Assembly (NCBI GenBank): GCA_016110215.1
Contig: JADWQD010000003.1
Location: forward strand, 744,001-808,000
Length of the DNA: 64,000 bases
DNA from: Capronia americana
Taxonomy: Eukaryota; Ascomycota; Eurotiomycetes; Chaetothyriales; Herpotrichiellaceae
Reading direction: 5' to 3'
Below, in pieces: positions 1-10,859 of the stretch (its first letter is position 1; each line of letters opens with the position of its first letter). Made by a program: the position numbers and the translations under genes. The notes beneath the pieces were generated by a model, which saw nothing but the letters and a program-made list of their open reading frames with translations, did not search any database and was not told the origin of the DNA.

Positions 1-1580
1 CACGTGGCCTCGAGAAGCGGGGTATTGGAGGCAGACGGCGAATGTGACACCATCTTTGGCACCCTCCGCTGGGGGAGGGAAGAGTTTCGACTGGTCCGAG
101 ACACCGTCCTTGAAGTTTCCTGTCGCGGCGATGAAGATGAATTGGAGGTTTGCCGACTTATCGGACTTGATGTGCTTGATGACTTGGTCCAGCTGTTTCT
201 TTTGGAACGGTGTTGCAGTCTTCTGTGATTCTTCGATCGATCGGACGATTTCGTCGAGCTCGCCCTCCTCCAAGAACAAGGTGGCTGGGAAGAAGCCCTG
301 GACGGATTGAATCGCCGTGAGAGGTCCGCCTTGCTCTTCCGCGAGGGCCTTTTGTGCTGCGGCCATAACTTCAGGCTTGTAAACAGAGTCACCCGACATT
401 TGGCCGTCGGCGAGCTCGTAGACCGTGCCGCCTGCTGTATGGTCTTGGTAGTTCTCTCCGACCGAGGGTAAGTCGACTAGACACTCGACTCCTGCGGCTC
501 TCAGGATTTCTGGGTTGCCGATACCCGACATCTCCAGGATCTGGGGCGAGTTAATGGCGCCGCCAGTGACAATTACCTCTCGCCTGGCTTTGACGGTGTG
601 TTTCTGGCCGTTGTTGATGAATTCCACACCCGTGGCTCTTTTGTTCTCGAGAATAACTCGCGAGACCAGGGACTCGGTAATGACTCTGAGGTTGGGACGG
701 TGCTCGTTCGCTTCGAAGTATCCTCGAGCAGCGTAACTGCGCTTCCCTTTGTTTGGCCCAGTACGGGCGACTGAACCCAAAGTATTGTAGAAGCCAATGT
801 GGTCGCCGCTCCAGGGATCAAGAGGCTTCTTGTCAAAGCCAGCGGTGTATTCTGCGGCTTTGATCACATCGTCCTCAATCGGCAGGCGGAAGTCGTTGAA
901 GCTCGTCCGCACCGGACCACTCGTGCCATGATTCTCTCCGACAAACGGCATTGTCGAACGGTCGGTAATTCGTTCATCGATCGGCTCCAAGGTTTGGTGC
1001 TTGCGCATGTATTGCTTCATGTTGGCCGTGGACCATGAAGGATCCTTTGCAAGTTCGGCCCAGTCGTCTAGGTCCTGTTCTGAACCCCTCACGTACCTGG
1101 TGAAACAATAGGATTAGGATCTCCGATAGTGTACAGCCTGGCTTCGAAGGACTCACATCATATAGTTGATTGCGCTTGAACCACCCAAGGCCTTGCCGCG
1201 GGCCACTTGGTGCACTTTGTTCTTGTTTCCTGGCTATGATCGAAGTTTAGCCAGGGTACGAGATGCGAAATATTGACTCGTCGTACCTGCGGTATGGTAT
1301 TCCATGCCCAGTCATACTCTTTGTTACCTAGCATCTGAACGAACAGGGCGGGAATATCGACGAGAGGATCGCCAAGTCGATTCTTACCAGCCTCGATGAC
1401 ACCGACCGTGACGTCTGGATTCTCTGTCAAACGGGCAGCAATGGCCAGCCCGGCGGCGCCGCCTCCACATATGAGGTAGTCGTAGCTTTGCTCCGTTACA
1501 AACTCATCGACGCTGACAAGGGCGGATTTCTGGGCCCCGTTGGCTCCGTTGACGCCATTAACACCATTAGTAGTCGTCAT
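1..1580 (-). CDS. GMC-family FAD oxidoreductase (glucose/choline dehydrogenase-like), 3'-truncated by the window edge
   Basis: Predicted FAD-dependent alcohol/sugar oxidoreductase; substrate unknown. The ATG at 1580-1578 opens a 98-codon exon (1580-1287), followed by exons 1233-1157 and 1096-1, giving about 489 visible residues; introns are 1286-1234 and 1156-1097. After an Asn-Gly-rich N-terminus comes the ADP-binding motif CGGGAAGLAIAARL (residues about 38-51). The first GMC signature (GKALGGSSAINYMM) crosses intron 2, and the second (GGAINSPQILEMSGIG) is in exon 3. The reading frame leaves the window at a PASRGH motif, so the C-terminal substrate domain with the catalytic His pair is missing (probably 100-150 residues). 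No signal peptide is visible, so a cytosolic enzyme is more likely than a secreted glucose oxidase. Family assignment is firm; specificity is not. Confidence 0.9.
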
Positions 1581-1696
1581 GTTTGCAGACTTGATAGCAA
1601 TAGGGTTAGGTGCTGTGGTTCGAGGGCCCGATCTGCGTGAAACTGGCCAGGGACGTGAAATGGAAGAAGGTCTGGTGGGGTGATGAGAGCACCTCC

Positions 1697-1703
1697 TTAT
1701 ATA
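1697..1703 (-). promoter_or_regulatory. TATA-like box of the GMC oxidoreductase
   Basis: TATATAA on the minus strand, about 117 bp upstream of the oxidoreductase ATG, a reasonable distance for a TATA element with a short leader. Inferred from sequence and position only. Confidence 0.4.
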
Positions 1704-3505
1704 GACATGGCACCCTTCTGCCTGCGGGTGGTCAATCAGCCGTATGTCATCGTATTCACACTGTACCACTGTAGGATTCCTTGGTCTCGGGCTAGGCTAG
1801 AAGATTTGCATTACCCGTTTCTTCGGACCTACTGTAAACGGTAGTACTTTGGTGGAAGCTCGAACCAGTAACGCGGAGCAACCCGAAGAAGCAATAGGAC
1901 GAATAGCAATGCAGGCGTGAGCCTCGACCGGGGTTAGTGCCACAGGGACAAGCCCTGGGGGGGGGAGGTAACATAGTTGTGGAAGGGTCAGTTTGACTTT
2001 GGCTCGTGTATACGTTCCCCTCACCCGTCGATGTCCTCGGTTTGGCATGCTGACTTTGTGCCACACGTTACTTCGGAAACAGCATGTTTGGACACGAGAC
2101 CCCACATGATAGGTTAACACCGAAGAGCAGAGTTCCCGCGGGTGTCGTGCGGTCTTGCGCAACTGCAAAAACGTGCAAGCTCGCAAGTCTCCCTCGTAAG
2201 AGCTCGTATCGTGGGCTTGACACCGCCTTGTGTCGCCGCCCAATTCGCCCCCAAAGAGAGGAATAAAACCGACTAAGGACGCCTTCCGTCTTCCTGTGTT
2301 GCTTCGGCGAAGCACCCCGCATTCGCTAAAATGGTCGCAGGTGCCACCTGTGATAATTAGGACTTGATTGGTTGTCGCCTCGTAATTGACACCGCTGTCC
2401 TTGGTTGTCAAAGGCTAGATCCCTCCTCCTGGACAGTGTGAGCAAGCGGCCGCAACATGGCAGATCTTACTGGATTCCTGGTGCGGCCTTGTCTGCTGGT
2501 GGGTGAACACAAACCGATGGCAACACAATAGTTTGACTGCAGCAGAGGCCCAATCACTCTGGCCGTTAGCCGTAACCGCCACATCTGATCGATCAATTCC
2601 GAATCAGTTGTTGCAATCCAATCCAATAATAGTGGTATTGTATCCACGAAATGAGTCCACAGAGCCAAGACGAGCGAAGGCTCTATTCAGCATCAGGTCG
2701 ACACCCCATCTCGCGGGCTGCTGACCCTGGGCTAACTAGACAGGGATCGTTTATCATGTAACACATAAGCTGGGGGTCAGGGTGCCCCAAGAACGGGGAT
2801 AACTCATACTAATTCCTAGCACCACCGATACATACCATGCAGTATGAGTGCGGAAGTATCCGAGCGCAAGGGGAAGATGAAAGGATGGTTGGTGATGAGG
2901 CGGGCAGCGAGAACTGATGGGTGACTGATTTCGGTCTACTTCCTTAGATAAGCGGCAACGATGGCGACATTGCCGCGGACTTTTCTCATCGCGTCCTCAA
3001 CTACGATGTCTTTTCCCTGGAGTGAATACCACAGTAACTGCCGTCCTTCGCGACGATTTCAGGCATCAAAGCTGTATCTGGAAAGTTGTCCTGATTCAGA
3101 CGTCCGGCCTGAATGGATACAGCGAAGTCATGTTCATCTGACCGTCACCTAGAAGTTTGAGCGGAAACCATTGCGAACGCGCTTACATAACCTTCATTTC
3201 GGCCTCGGAAGCGAATCGGTGACAACTGGAAGCAATCTTATCCCGCTGCACGAAGGTATCGGCTTCACCGCTGGCCATCTAGGCACATAGGGCCTACTGC
3301 TTTCAACCAGAGTGTTGACCGGCGCTCGAAATCCTCTTTGGGTCTTTGGCTGCTGAATCCTTCCTTGTTCACCTGCGCGTCCGTTTTCATAGTCCAGCGT
3401 CAGCGGGGCGTCCAGGGAACGAGCGGAGGGTTTCATTTCGACCAGGTTGCCAGAACCAGGGCTGGTTCCTGGCGGCGGCTTTTGACCGGCTGTCCAGCCA
3501 CGACC
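1704..3505. other. Intergenic region, no gene recognised
   Basis: About 1.8 kb between two divergent genes. Only short open frames without family resemblance or matched splice sites are present. A G run lies near 1957-1966. It presumably contains both promoters. Confidence 0.5.
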
Positions 3506-4621
3506 ATGGCGCCGCAGACTCGGAAGGAGTCCCTTCCGGGGCATCTGCTCTCCGACCGAGAGATACATGTGGTGGTGTCCATTCTCTCCGGTCGTCACAA
3601 GGCCAAAGAATACTATGAGGAGTCAGTCAAGCCTCTCCTCGATCAGCATGAAATACAATACTTTACGCATGAGACAAAGTCTGCGAGAACCATCATCGAG
3701 CTGACGGAGAAACTCTTCATTCCGAACGCGCGCCGCGGGGTCAAGCAGACAATTATCCTGTTATCGGGCGACGGCGGCATTGTCGATATCGTTAATACCT
3801 TCACCACTCTATTGAACCGCAGCAACGATGACGTCCGAGCCGCTTCCATATTTCTCAAACCTGCCGTCGTTCTCATCCCTATGGGCACCGCAAATGCTTT
3901 GGCCTGGAGCTCTGGTGTCGCGCAGGATGCTCTCAGAAACATGATGGAGGGGAGACCTAAGTCTTTACCGTCGTTCAAAGTGACTTTCAGTCCTGGGGCT
4001 ACGCTTGTTGTCAACGAGGGCCAAGACCGAGAAGCCCTCAGCGATTCGGACGAAGGTGAAAGCGTCACATATGGCGCAGTGGTGTGTAGCTGGGGTCTCC
4101 ACGCGAGCTTAGTGGCAATGAGCGATACGGCCGAGTATCGCAAGCATGGACTAGCAAGGTTCAAGATGGCGGCCGAGCAACTACTGACAGAATCCCACAC
4201 TTACAGAGGCAAGGTCAAGTGGCGAAAACAGAATAGCGAGTGGACTGAAGTGGCTGGGACAGAGCATGCCTACATCCTCGCTACAATGGTGTCCAGACTT
4301 GAGGAGCATTTTCAGATCTCGCCAGCTACGAGACCACTGGATGGAACGCTGAGGCTAGTGCTAATTGGCACCGAGCCTGCCTCAGAGATAATGCGGATCC
4401 TAGGGCTAGCATATCAAGCCGGTCAACACGTCACAGATCCGAAGGTCACGTATGAGGACATCGAGGCTTTGCGAATCGACCTTGATGAAGAAGACGATCG
4501 GTGGCGCCAAATCTGCGTGGATGGGAAGATTGTCGAAGTGGCTAAGGGAGGCTGGATGGAGGTCACGAGAATACCTGGAACAGGCATGGATGCGAGACGT
4601 GTTGTCGAGCTTGTCTGTTGA
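3506..4621 (+). CDS. Diacylglycerol kinase catalytic-domain protein (DAG/sphingoid long-chain-base kinase-like)
   Basis: Intronless, 371 residues, starting at an ATG in good context (cgaccATGg). The N-terminal half resembles the DAGK_cat fold: a beta-strand/loop (HVVVSILSGR, 21-30), the nucleotide-binding glycine motif LLSGDGGIVDIVN (85-97) and a second loop PMGTANALAW (125-134). In characterised family members that second loop reads GTGN; here it is GTAN. The C-terminal part continues as the beta-sandwich half, with a YGAVVCSWGLHASLV strand typical of this family. Lipid phosphorylation is inferred from the fold; the substrate (diacylglycerol, ceramide or sphingoid base) cannot be told. There is no transmembrane segment. 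The protein is short compared with fungal Lcb4-type kinases, so it may be a divergent paralogue. Confidence 0.8.
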   Translation: MAPQTRKESLPGHLLSDREIHVVVSILSGRHKAKEYYEESVKPLLDQHEIQYFTHETKSARTIIELTEKLFIPNARRGVKQTIILLSGDGGIVDIVNTFTTLLNRSNDDVRAASIFLKPAVVLIPMGTANALAWSSGVAQDALRNMMEGRPKSLPSFKVTFSPGATLVVNEGQDREALSDSDEGESVTYGAVVCSWGLHASLVAMSDTAEYRKHGLARFKMAAEQLLTESHTYRGKVKWRKQNSEWTEVAGTEHAYILATMVSRLEEHFQISPATRPLDGTLRLVLIGTEPASEIMRILGLAYQAGQHVTDPKVTYEDIEALRIDLDEEDDRWRQICVDGKIVEVAKGGWMEVTRIPGTGMDARRVVELVC

Positions 4622-5291
4622 GCAATCATGACTGCTGTATCTACAGTGTCCGCTCCTGGACGTGTTCCACGTTCGCCTGACCGTGGTAGGGTAGAAGACT
4701 GACCGGCGCTGGCGGCGTTGCTGTAGATGGAACAAGTCAGTTTACACACCTGGATACTTGGGTTCCTACACGACCAACTCGAGCATATGCAATTGGTACC
4801 AGACGGCGACCCGACCTGGCCGCCCTCGCCGCCGTACCTGACGAGTCTGAGAGTAGATCACTGCCACGTGACTGCTCTTGGCACGTGCTGGAGGGGCGCC
4901 TTGACTGCTGGGGCTGAACCAACCGAAATTCCGCTGACGTGCCGGGTTCTCGAAGACACCAATTGACGTCGGCTTAGCTTCGCATCGGCAGGCGCAGACG
5001 TCTGTCATCAACGAGCCGCTCAGCCGGTCGCAAACTGTCAACTACCAGTTTACAACAGGTTGCAAGAATAAAGCTCTTGCCGTCGACCATCTCACCGTCG
5101 AATCGTCCCTTCGTTCGCAGAGCCGTCCGCCGTCAAAGGCAGCAATGTTAACCTAGCACTTTCTGCTGAGTCTGCTATCCGCTTTTGGAGGTTGCTGCGA
5201 CGCCGCGCTTACCACCACGCTCGACGATAGCATCCCATCCTTGGGTCACGCTGCGGGCAAAGTTTCCACAGATAACGTCTGAGCTGCAAAC
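4622..5291. other. Intergenic region upstream of the small membrane-protein gene
   Basis: About 670 bp between two co-directional genes. No gene is supported. It carries a close pair of CACGTG motifs (listed separately). Confidence 0.5.
4865..4887. promoter_or_regulatory. Paired CACGTG (E-box/CDEI-like) motifs
   Basis: Two perfect CACGTG palindromes at 4865-4870 and 4882-4887, 17 bp centre to centre, about 400 bp upstream of the ATG at 5292. Such sites bind bHLH factors (Cbf1/Pho4 class in yeast). A role here is inference. Confidence 0.35.
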
Positions 5292-6118
5292 ATGCGCGGC
5301 TGGGGTACGTCCGACAAACGCCGACCACTTTGCTTGTGGGCGCTGGCATACTAAAAACTTATGCAGGGCTTTTCTTCTTCCTCCTTTTCCTCCTTCTCAT
5401 CTTCGCCGTCGCCGGATGGGTGGCGTTCACCCAGTATAGCGCCCGCAAACAGGGTCTACCCGCTCCCTCCCTAAAATCGTGGAAAACATACATCCCGTTC
5501 CTGAGAGCGCAGGCATCGTCAAATTACCCGGCACCCAGACATGCAGGACCGCTGGAGTGGGTCAGAGACCAATTCGCGAAATTGACTCGGAGGAGAACGG
5601 CCAGAGGCGCATATGAGGAAGCCGGTAATGGCGCTGACGGGCTCGTAAGTGGCGGCCCACGAGGTGGAAGGGGTGCACGGGGAATGGAGGATGATGCATG
5701 GGACACGAGAGTCGGCAACGAAGAAGCATATGGACCGGCTGGAGGCTACTCTGGGTATGAAGAGCAAGAACTCGGCCTGGCCCCGACACCGGGTGTACAC
5801 AGTGACGCCTACAGCGGTGGTCGTAATGCTCCCGGAGACTACCTAGGCGCGTCGGGTAGCGGCAGCAGGAATTACTCGGATGTGGATGTCAGTGGGCGAG
5901 GGAGACCAGGCAGTTCGTCAAGGGACGATCCATTTGGCGACCGACACGAGGCCGGAGCGCCAAGATTGAGAAGCGTCAGCCCCAGGCCCGAGGCGGAAGG
6001 AGGCAGCAAGGGACACACGAAAGGAAACACGTCTCTCGACACCCAAGGGAGCGGGAGCGGGGACGGTAACACCAGTCCGATCAGCACAAGAAAGAGTGTG
6101 TTCCGGGAGGGAATCTAA
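5292..6118 (+). CDS. Small single-pass membrane protein of unknown function
   Basis: Two exons, 5292-5304 and 5367-6118, 254 residues. The 62-nt intron (gtacgt...atgcag) has a ctaaaa-type branch site shortly before the acceptor. Splicing yields an N-terminus of MRGWG followed by a strongly hydrophobic segment (residues about 5-24, rich in Phe and Leu), which is a signal anchor or uncleaved signal peptide. A short basic stretch and a conserved-looking APSLKSWKTYIPFLR region (about 34-48) follow. The remaining 200 residues are low-complexity, rich in Gly, Ser, Arg, Asp and Pro, and probably disordered. Without the first exon the frame could start at a downstream non-ATG codon, but the spliced form explains the hydrophobic N-terminus better. 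I recognise no functional domain. Confidence 0.75.
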
Positions 6119-6903
6119 GATCGCTGCGACGGCATGATGAGGAGATGAGGGGATGAGGAAGGTATTTTACATCGAGTTTGGCTGCACTGAATGTTGGGAT
6201 TTGGGTCATTTTCCAGGCTGGATATGAAACCGAGCAATGTACTTACTGATGGGCTGATGAGGCAGCAGACGGGCCACCTGGGCCTATAAAATTGCGGAGT
6301 TTCTGGTCATATTGAGCTTCCAGTAGGTACGATGACAAGGAAAATACATTTAATGACTAGCCCGCCCAGCCAGGCCGCCCGGAGGCTACTAGTCGCTTTC
6401 TGCATATGGCATTCTGCGTTGAAGAGCTGAATCATCTGTCGCATGCTGACGAGTTCATTGGGCGGTTGCTTGGTGGTGCGACGATTGAGCAGCTGCGGCT
6501 TGAGCGGGGCACGATTTGCTCAGCTCATGCTTGTTGCATCATGGCTGGCCAGGGTCCTGTGTAAATATTTTGCTGGCAGGTGCTGCCCCTCCATCCGCTT
6601 CCGAATTGATTGAAAAGTGATTCAACGTGTTCGCTGTGGCACATTATTTCTCTGTTTCTCAGCCCGACTACGAGGTACTTGGAAATCGTTTGACGATAGT
6701 CGTTCCCTGACATCTAGGTAAGAAGTCCGGAAAAGACACTCTCTCTGCCCCTCTGGTTATTCCCCGCCCCACGCCGAGTTTCACGTCTGTGTCATATTAG
6801 CTGGCTTTTGCTCTTCATACCTCTTCCTCTTTCTCTCTCTTCAGACCGCTGACCTCTCTGGAACGCTCAGAAACCTCCCAACAACTACCTCGCACGCTCA
6901 AAG
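6119..6903. other. Intergenic region, promoter and leader of the phosphoglucose isomerase gene
   Basis: About 785 bp, no gene recognised. A pyrimidine tract near the 3' end is listed separately. Confidence 0.5.
6811..6844 (+). promoter_or_regulatory. Pyrimidine-rich tract upstream of the glucose-6-phosphate isomerase gene
   Basis: An almost uninterrupted C/T run ending in ctcttcag, 60-90 bp before the ATG at 6904. CT-rich tracts near the transcription start are common in highly expressed filamentous-fungal genes. The terminal cag could alternatively be the acceptor of a leader intron. Confidence 0.4.
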
Positions 6904-8612
6904 ATGCCTGGCTTCGCACAGGCCACAGACCTTAGCGCATGGCAAGCTCTCGTCGAGCACCACAACACTGTGGGCCGGAACATTGTCCTGAAGGAATGCT
7001 TCGACAAGGACCCTCAGCGGTTTGAGAAGTTCAAGAGAGTGTTTAAGAACAATGCCGACAACACGGAGATCCTGTTCGACTTCTCCAAAAACTTCTTGAC
7101 TGAGGAGACCCTCGAACTCCTCGTCAAGCTTGCGAAGGAGGCGAAAGTGGAGGAGCTTCGGGATGAGATGTTTGCGGGTGACAAGATCAACTTTACTGAG
7201 AAGCGAGCTGTCTACCACGTTGCTCTTCGCAATGTCAGCAATCAGCCCATGGCCGTCGATGGCAAGAGTGTCGTCGAGGAGACAAACGAGGTCTTGGAGC
7301 ACATGAAAGAGTTCTCGGAGCAGATCCGAAGTGGTTCGTGGAAGGGCTACACCGGCAAGAAGCTGACGACCATTATCAACATTGGAATCGGTGGCTCTGA
7401 TCTGTACGTGCGGTCCTTTTGAAGCTCCGGCATGGCACTGACCCGTTTCACAGTGGCCCAGTCATGGTCTCCGAGGCCCTGAAACCATACGGCAACAGAG
7501 ACATGAAACTTCATTTCGTGTCCAACATTGATGGTACCCATATCGCCGAAGCCCTCAAAGACTCTGATCCCGAGACGACCCTCTTCCTGATCGCTTCCAA
7601 GACCTTCACCACTGCAGAGACGACGACCAATGCCAACACAGCCAAGAAGTGGTTCCTGCAAAGCGCCAAGGAGTCTGACATCGCGAAGCATTTCGTGGCT
7701 CTCTCAACCAATGCTTCCGAAGTCAGCAAGTTTGGCATCGATACCAAGAATATGTTTGGCTTCCAAGACTGGGTGGGTGGAAGATACTCGGTCTGGTCTG
7801 CCATCGGCCTGTCCGTCTGCCTGTACATCGGCTACGACAACTTCCATCAGTTCTTGGCTGGTGGTCATGCCATGGACCAACATTTCAAGACTGCTCCCCT
7901 CCATGAAAATATCCCTGTCATTGCCGGTCTGCTTAGCGTGTGGTACTCGGACTTCTTCGGCGCTCAGACTCACTTGGTTGCGCCTTTCGATCAGTATCTC
8001 CACCGCTTCCCAGCCTATCTCCAGCAGTTGACCATGGAGTCAAACGGCAAGGCCGTTACGCGAACGGGCGAGTATGTAAAGTACACGACCGGGGCTATCT
8101 TCTTCGGTGAACCCGCCACCAACGCACAACATTCATTCTTCCAGCTTGTACACCAGGGCACCAAGCTTATCCCCACCGACTTCATCATGGCCGCCAAATC
8201 ACACAACCCCGTGGAAGGAGGACTCCACCAGAGAATGCTGGCGTCCAACTTCCTTGCGCAAGCTGAGGCATTGGCGATTGGCAAGACGCCAGACCAAGTG
8301 AAGGCCGAGGGTGCTCCTGAAGAGCTTGTTTCGCACAAGACCTTCCTCGGAAACCGACCGACTACAAATATCCTTGCTGAACAGATCACCCCTGGTACCC
8401 TCGGTGCCCTGATTGCTTACTACGAACATATGGTATTTACCGAAGGCGCTATCTGGAACATCAATAGCTTCGACCAGTGGGGTGTTGAATTGGGCAAGGT
8501 CCTGGCCAAGAAGATCCAGAAAGAACTCGAGACGGAAGGAGCTGGAGGTGACCACGATTCCTCAACGGCCGGTCTGATTGCTGCTTTCAAGGCGAAGAAC
8601 GGTCTGAAATGA
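6904..8612 (+). CDS. pgiA: Glucose-6-phosphate isomerase
   Basis: Interconverts glucose-6-phosphate and fructose-6-phosphate in cytosolic glycolysis and gluconeogenesis. Exons 6904-7403 and 7454-8612 give 552 residues, the normal fungal length. The 50-nt intron splits the IGIGGSDL/GPVMV region, and splicing restores the conserved sequence exactly. Both family signatures are visible: DWVGGRYSVWSAIG (sugar-isomerase signature 1) and the C-terminal NINSFDQWGVELGK (signature 2). An SIS fold spans most of the protein. The ATG (caaagATGcc) follows a CT-rich leader. The gene symbol follows Aspergillus usage; function is certain from sequence. Confidence 0.97.
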
Positions 8613-9331
8613 AGTTTACAGACTCCGTTGGACTACGATGCTACGCCTTCGAAAGAGGAGCGGTCCAAGCTATAAGGTGGCTCAAGCATCAGCATCAGCA
8701 GCTGCAAGTGTACAGGAATTAATGCCGATCCACGCAGTTCATTTCAAACGCCTAGGCAGATATTAGGAGAATGTGACCTAGGATGAGAGAAAAGCAACCA
8801 AAGACAGCGCTCACCACGGTCTGTAGCCTCAGACAATCTACTGGTCTTAGTTAGTGACATACATGGTCAGCTCTTCCTCGCTCTTTCCATCCCACTGACT
8901 CAGATAATCGTCTGGATGCCGCACTTTACTGAGCATGAAACCTAGGTATCCAGCATTAGGACAACGGCAGACTTCAAGTCTTTATGCAGGGTCCCGTCAG
9001 GTTCAAGTGGATGGCAAACAGTCCGAGAATGTCTGTCCCACGACATCCACCCTGCCCTGGAGTGAAATACGTGGAAGCGCGTGCTGGAATTGTGATGTTT
9101 CGCGACGTACGGACCCAGTTTGGGTTTGGCTTGTGAAGTCTCTTCCTCAGCTTCAATGTCTTAGGCTTCACTTTGCGCTCTGCGATGGAGGAGACTGCGT
9201 CTTCGTCACCTGAATAGTCGCGATCATCAGCTAGGGACTCTCTCAATACCTCACCTTTCCATGCCTTCTTCTTTTTCTTTCTGACCACCCTGGGTAGAAG
9301 AAAGAGGGAACCGAGGACAGACGAGCAAGGT
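8613..9331. other. Intergenic region, no supported gene
   Basis: About 720 bp. A 104-codon minus-strand frame (9288-8974) starts at GTG with a Lys run, but matches no family I know and is not annotated. Part of the leader of the exonuclease gene must lie here. Confidence 0.45.
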
Positions 9332-10859
9332 ATGTCTTATGAATCAACCTCGTCTGGCGTTCTGGTGGCAGCCACTGATCACCAGGAACAAACAGCTCCT
9401 TCTTTCGCCATGCCTGGTTCGACTCCAACCCCGTCATACGGACACATTCCACCTCGAGCTGCGGCGTATGCCGGTACCATGTCGCCTCCAAGTCCACCCC
9501 AGATCCAATGGTCTACCATCACACCGTGGCTGGCTTCGGTGGAGAAATTGCGCTTGTTGTGTCACAGCCAGAATGAGCTGAAGAAGAAGGGCTACGTGCT
9601 GAAACCTCTCGACGCGGATCAGATTTATGGCAAGTTGAGGTGTACGAAATGTGGGAGTGAGTCTGATGATGGCCTATCCTGCCTTTTGAGGCTGTTGCTA
9701 ACCATGTGTGTGTAGAACGTGCAAGCCGCAAACGAGCCCAGAATCCTGTCCCCTCCAGGAGCGTCAGTCAAGGGAATCAACAGCCTTATTCGAGCAAGTT
9801 CTGTGACGTGGCGGCAGGCGGATGCGGGAGATCCGGCCACACATCTGATAGCTGCTGGCACTTGCACCCAGAACTGAAGCCCAGGATGACAGGTGGCAAG
9901 AAGAAGCGTGGTAGCAACATCAAGGGCAATAGCAACAGCAACAGCAAGAGTGCCGACTACAATGCAGTGAGAGCGCCAGGTGAGGTTTCGTCTACGGCAC
10001 CGCCAGAGCGCTCCAAGGCCTGCCAATACCACATCGGACAGGTTAGATCCAAGGTAAGATGGAATCACGCCAGGCATTGATCGTGTGTGCGGGCGTGCAT
10101 GCGTGCCTGTACCCTAAGACTGATGAAAATTCCCAGTACTTTACATGCTGCAACCGCCACGTCTCCGAGAAAGGCTGTATCGAAATGGAAGAACATGAAT
10201 TGCCGGCCCGGAACGATCCCACCAACCTCCAATACTGGCAGTTTCACACGACTCCGATCTCAGGCTCTGCCCTACCACCCGGTACGCACGCAGCGGCAAT
10301 ATCCCTGGACTGCGAAATGGGCATCTCCCGGAACAACGAACCAGAACTCATCCGCCTCACGGCCATTGATTTCTTCACCGGCGCCATCCTCATCGACAAC
10401 CTCGTCGCTCCCGACGTGCCCTTGGCCCACTACAACACGCACTACAGCGGTGTCTCGGCCAGGCATATGACGACAGCCATCCGCAACCGCACAGCCATCC
10501 ACGGCCGCGACCGCGCGCGCATGGGCCTGCTCGAATTCGTGGGTCCAGAGACCGTCGTCGTCGTGCACGGCGGGAGCGGCGACTTTCGCGCCCTGCGCTG
10601 GATCCACCCGTTGATCGTCGACACGGAAATTCTCGAGGGATATACAGGCCCGAGCGTGGTCCCCGGGGGGAAGAGCCTGAAGAACCTCTGTAAAGTGTGG
10701 CTGGGGATTGACGTACAGGTCCGGGATCCTGCCAACGGGAAGCTAGGACACGATAGTGTGGAAGACGCGCTCGCCACGCGGGAATTGGCAATCCAGTGGA
10801 TGCAGAGCATTCCAGATGGGACTGGAAGCATGGGGAGAGAGAAAATACAGCTGATTTGA
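9332..10859 (+). CDS. DEDDh 3'-5' RNA exonuclease, Rex1/Rex3-like
   Basis: Three exons, 9332-9656, 9716-10053 and 10137-10859, 461 residues. The C-terminal exonuclease domain (from about residue 260) carries ExoI SLDCEMG, an ExoII-like HGGSGDFRALRW and ExoIII HDSVEDALA, matching the DEDDh family that trims 5S rRNA, tRNA, U5 snRNA and RNase MRP RNA in yeast (Rex1-Rex4). The middle part has Cys/His-rich segments (KCGKR, CGRSGHTSDSCWHLH, YFTCCNRHV) that may bind zinc. The N-terminal CCCH-type segment seen in many fungal Rex3 proteins is not evident. The start ATG is followed by a perfect donor-like context (gcaagGTATGT), so an upstream exon cannot be excluded. The family is firm; the orthologue (Rex1 or Rex3) is not. 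Confidence 0.85.

Noticed and set aside
8974..9288. Minus-strand 104-codon frame with a poly-Lys start
   Set aside because: Starts at GTG, no recognisable domain; the run is just an AG-rich tract opposite a CT-rich leader.
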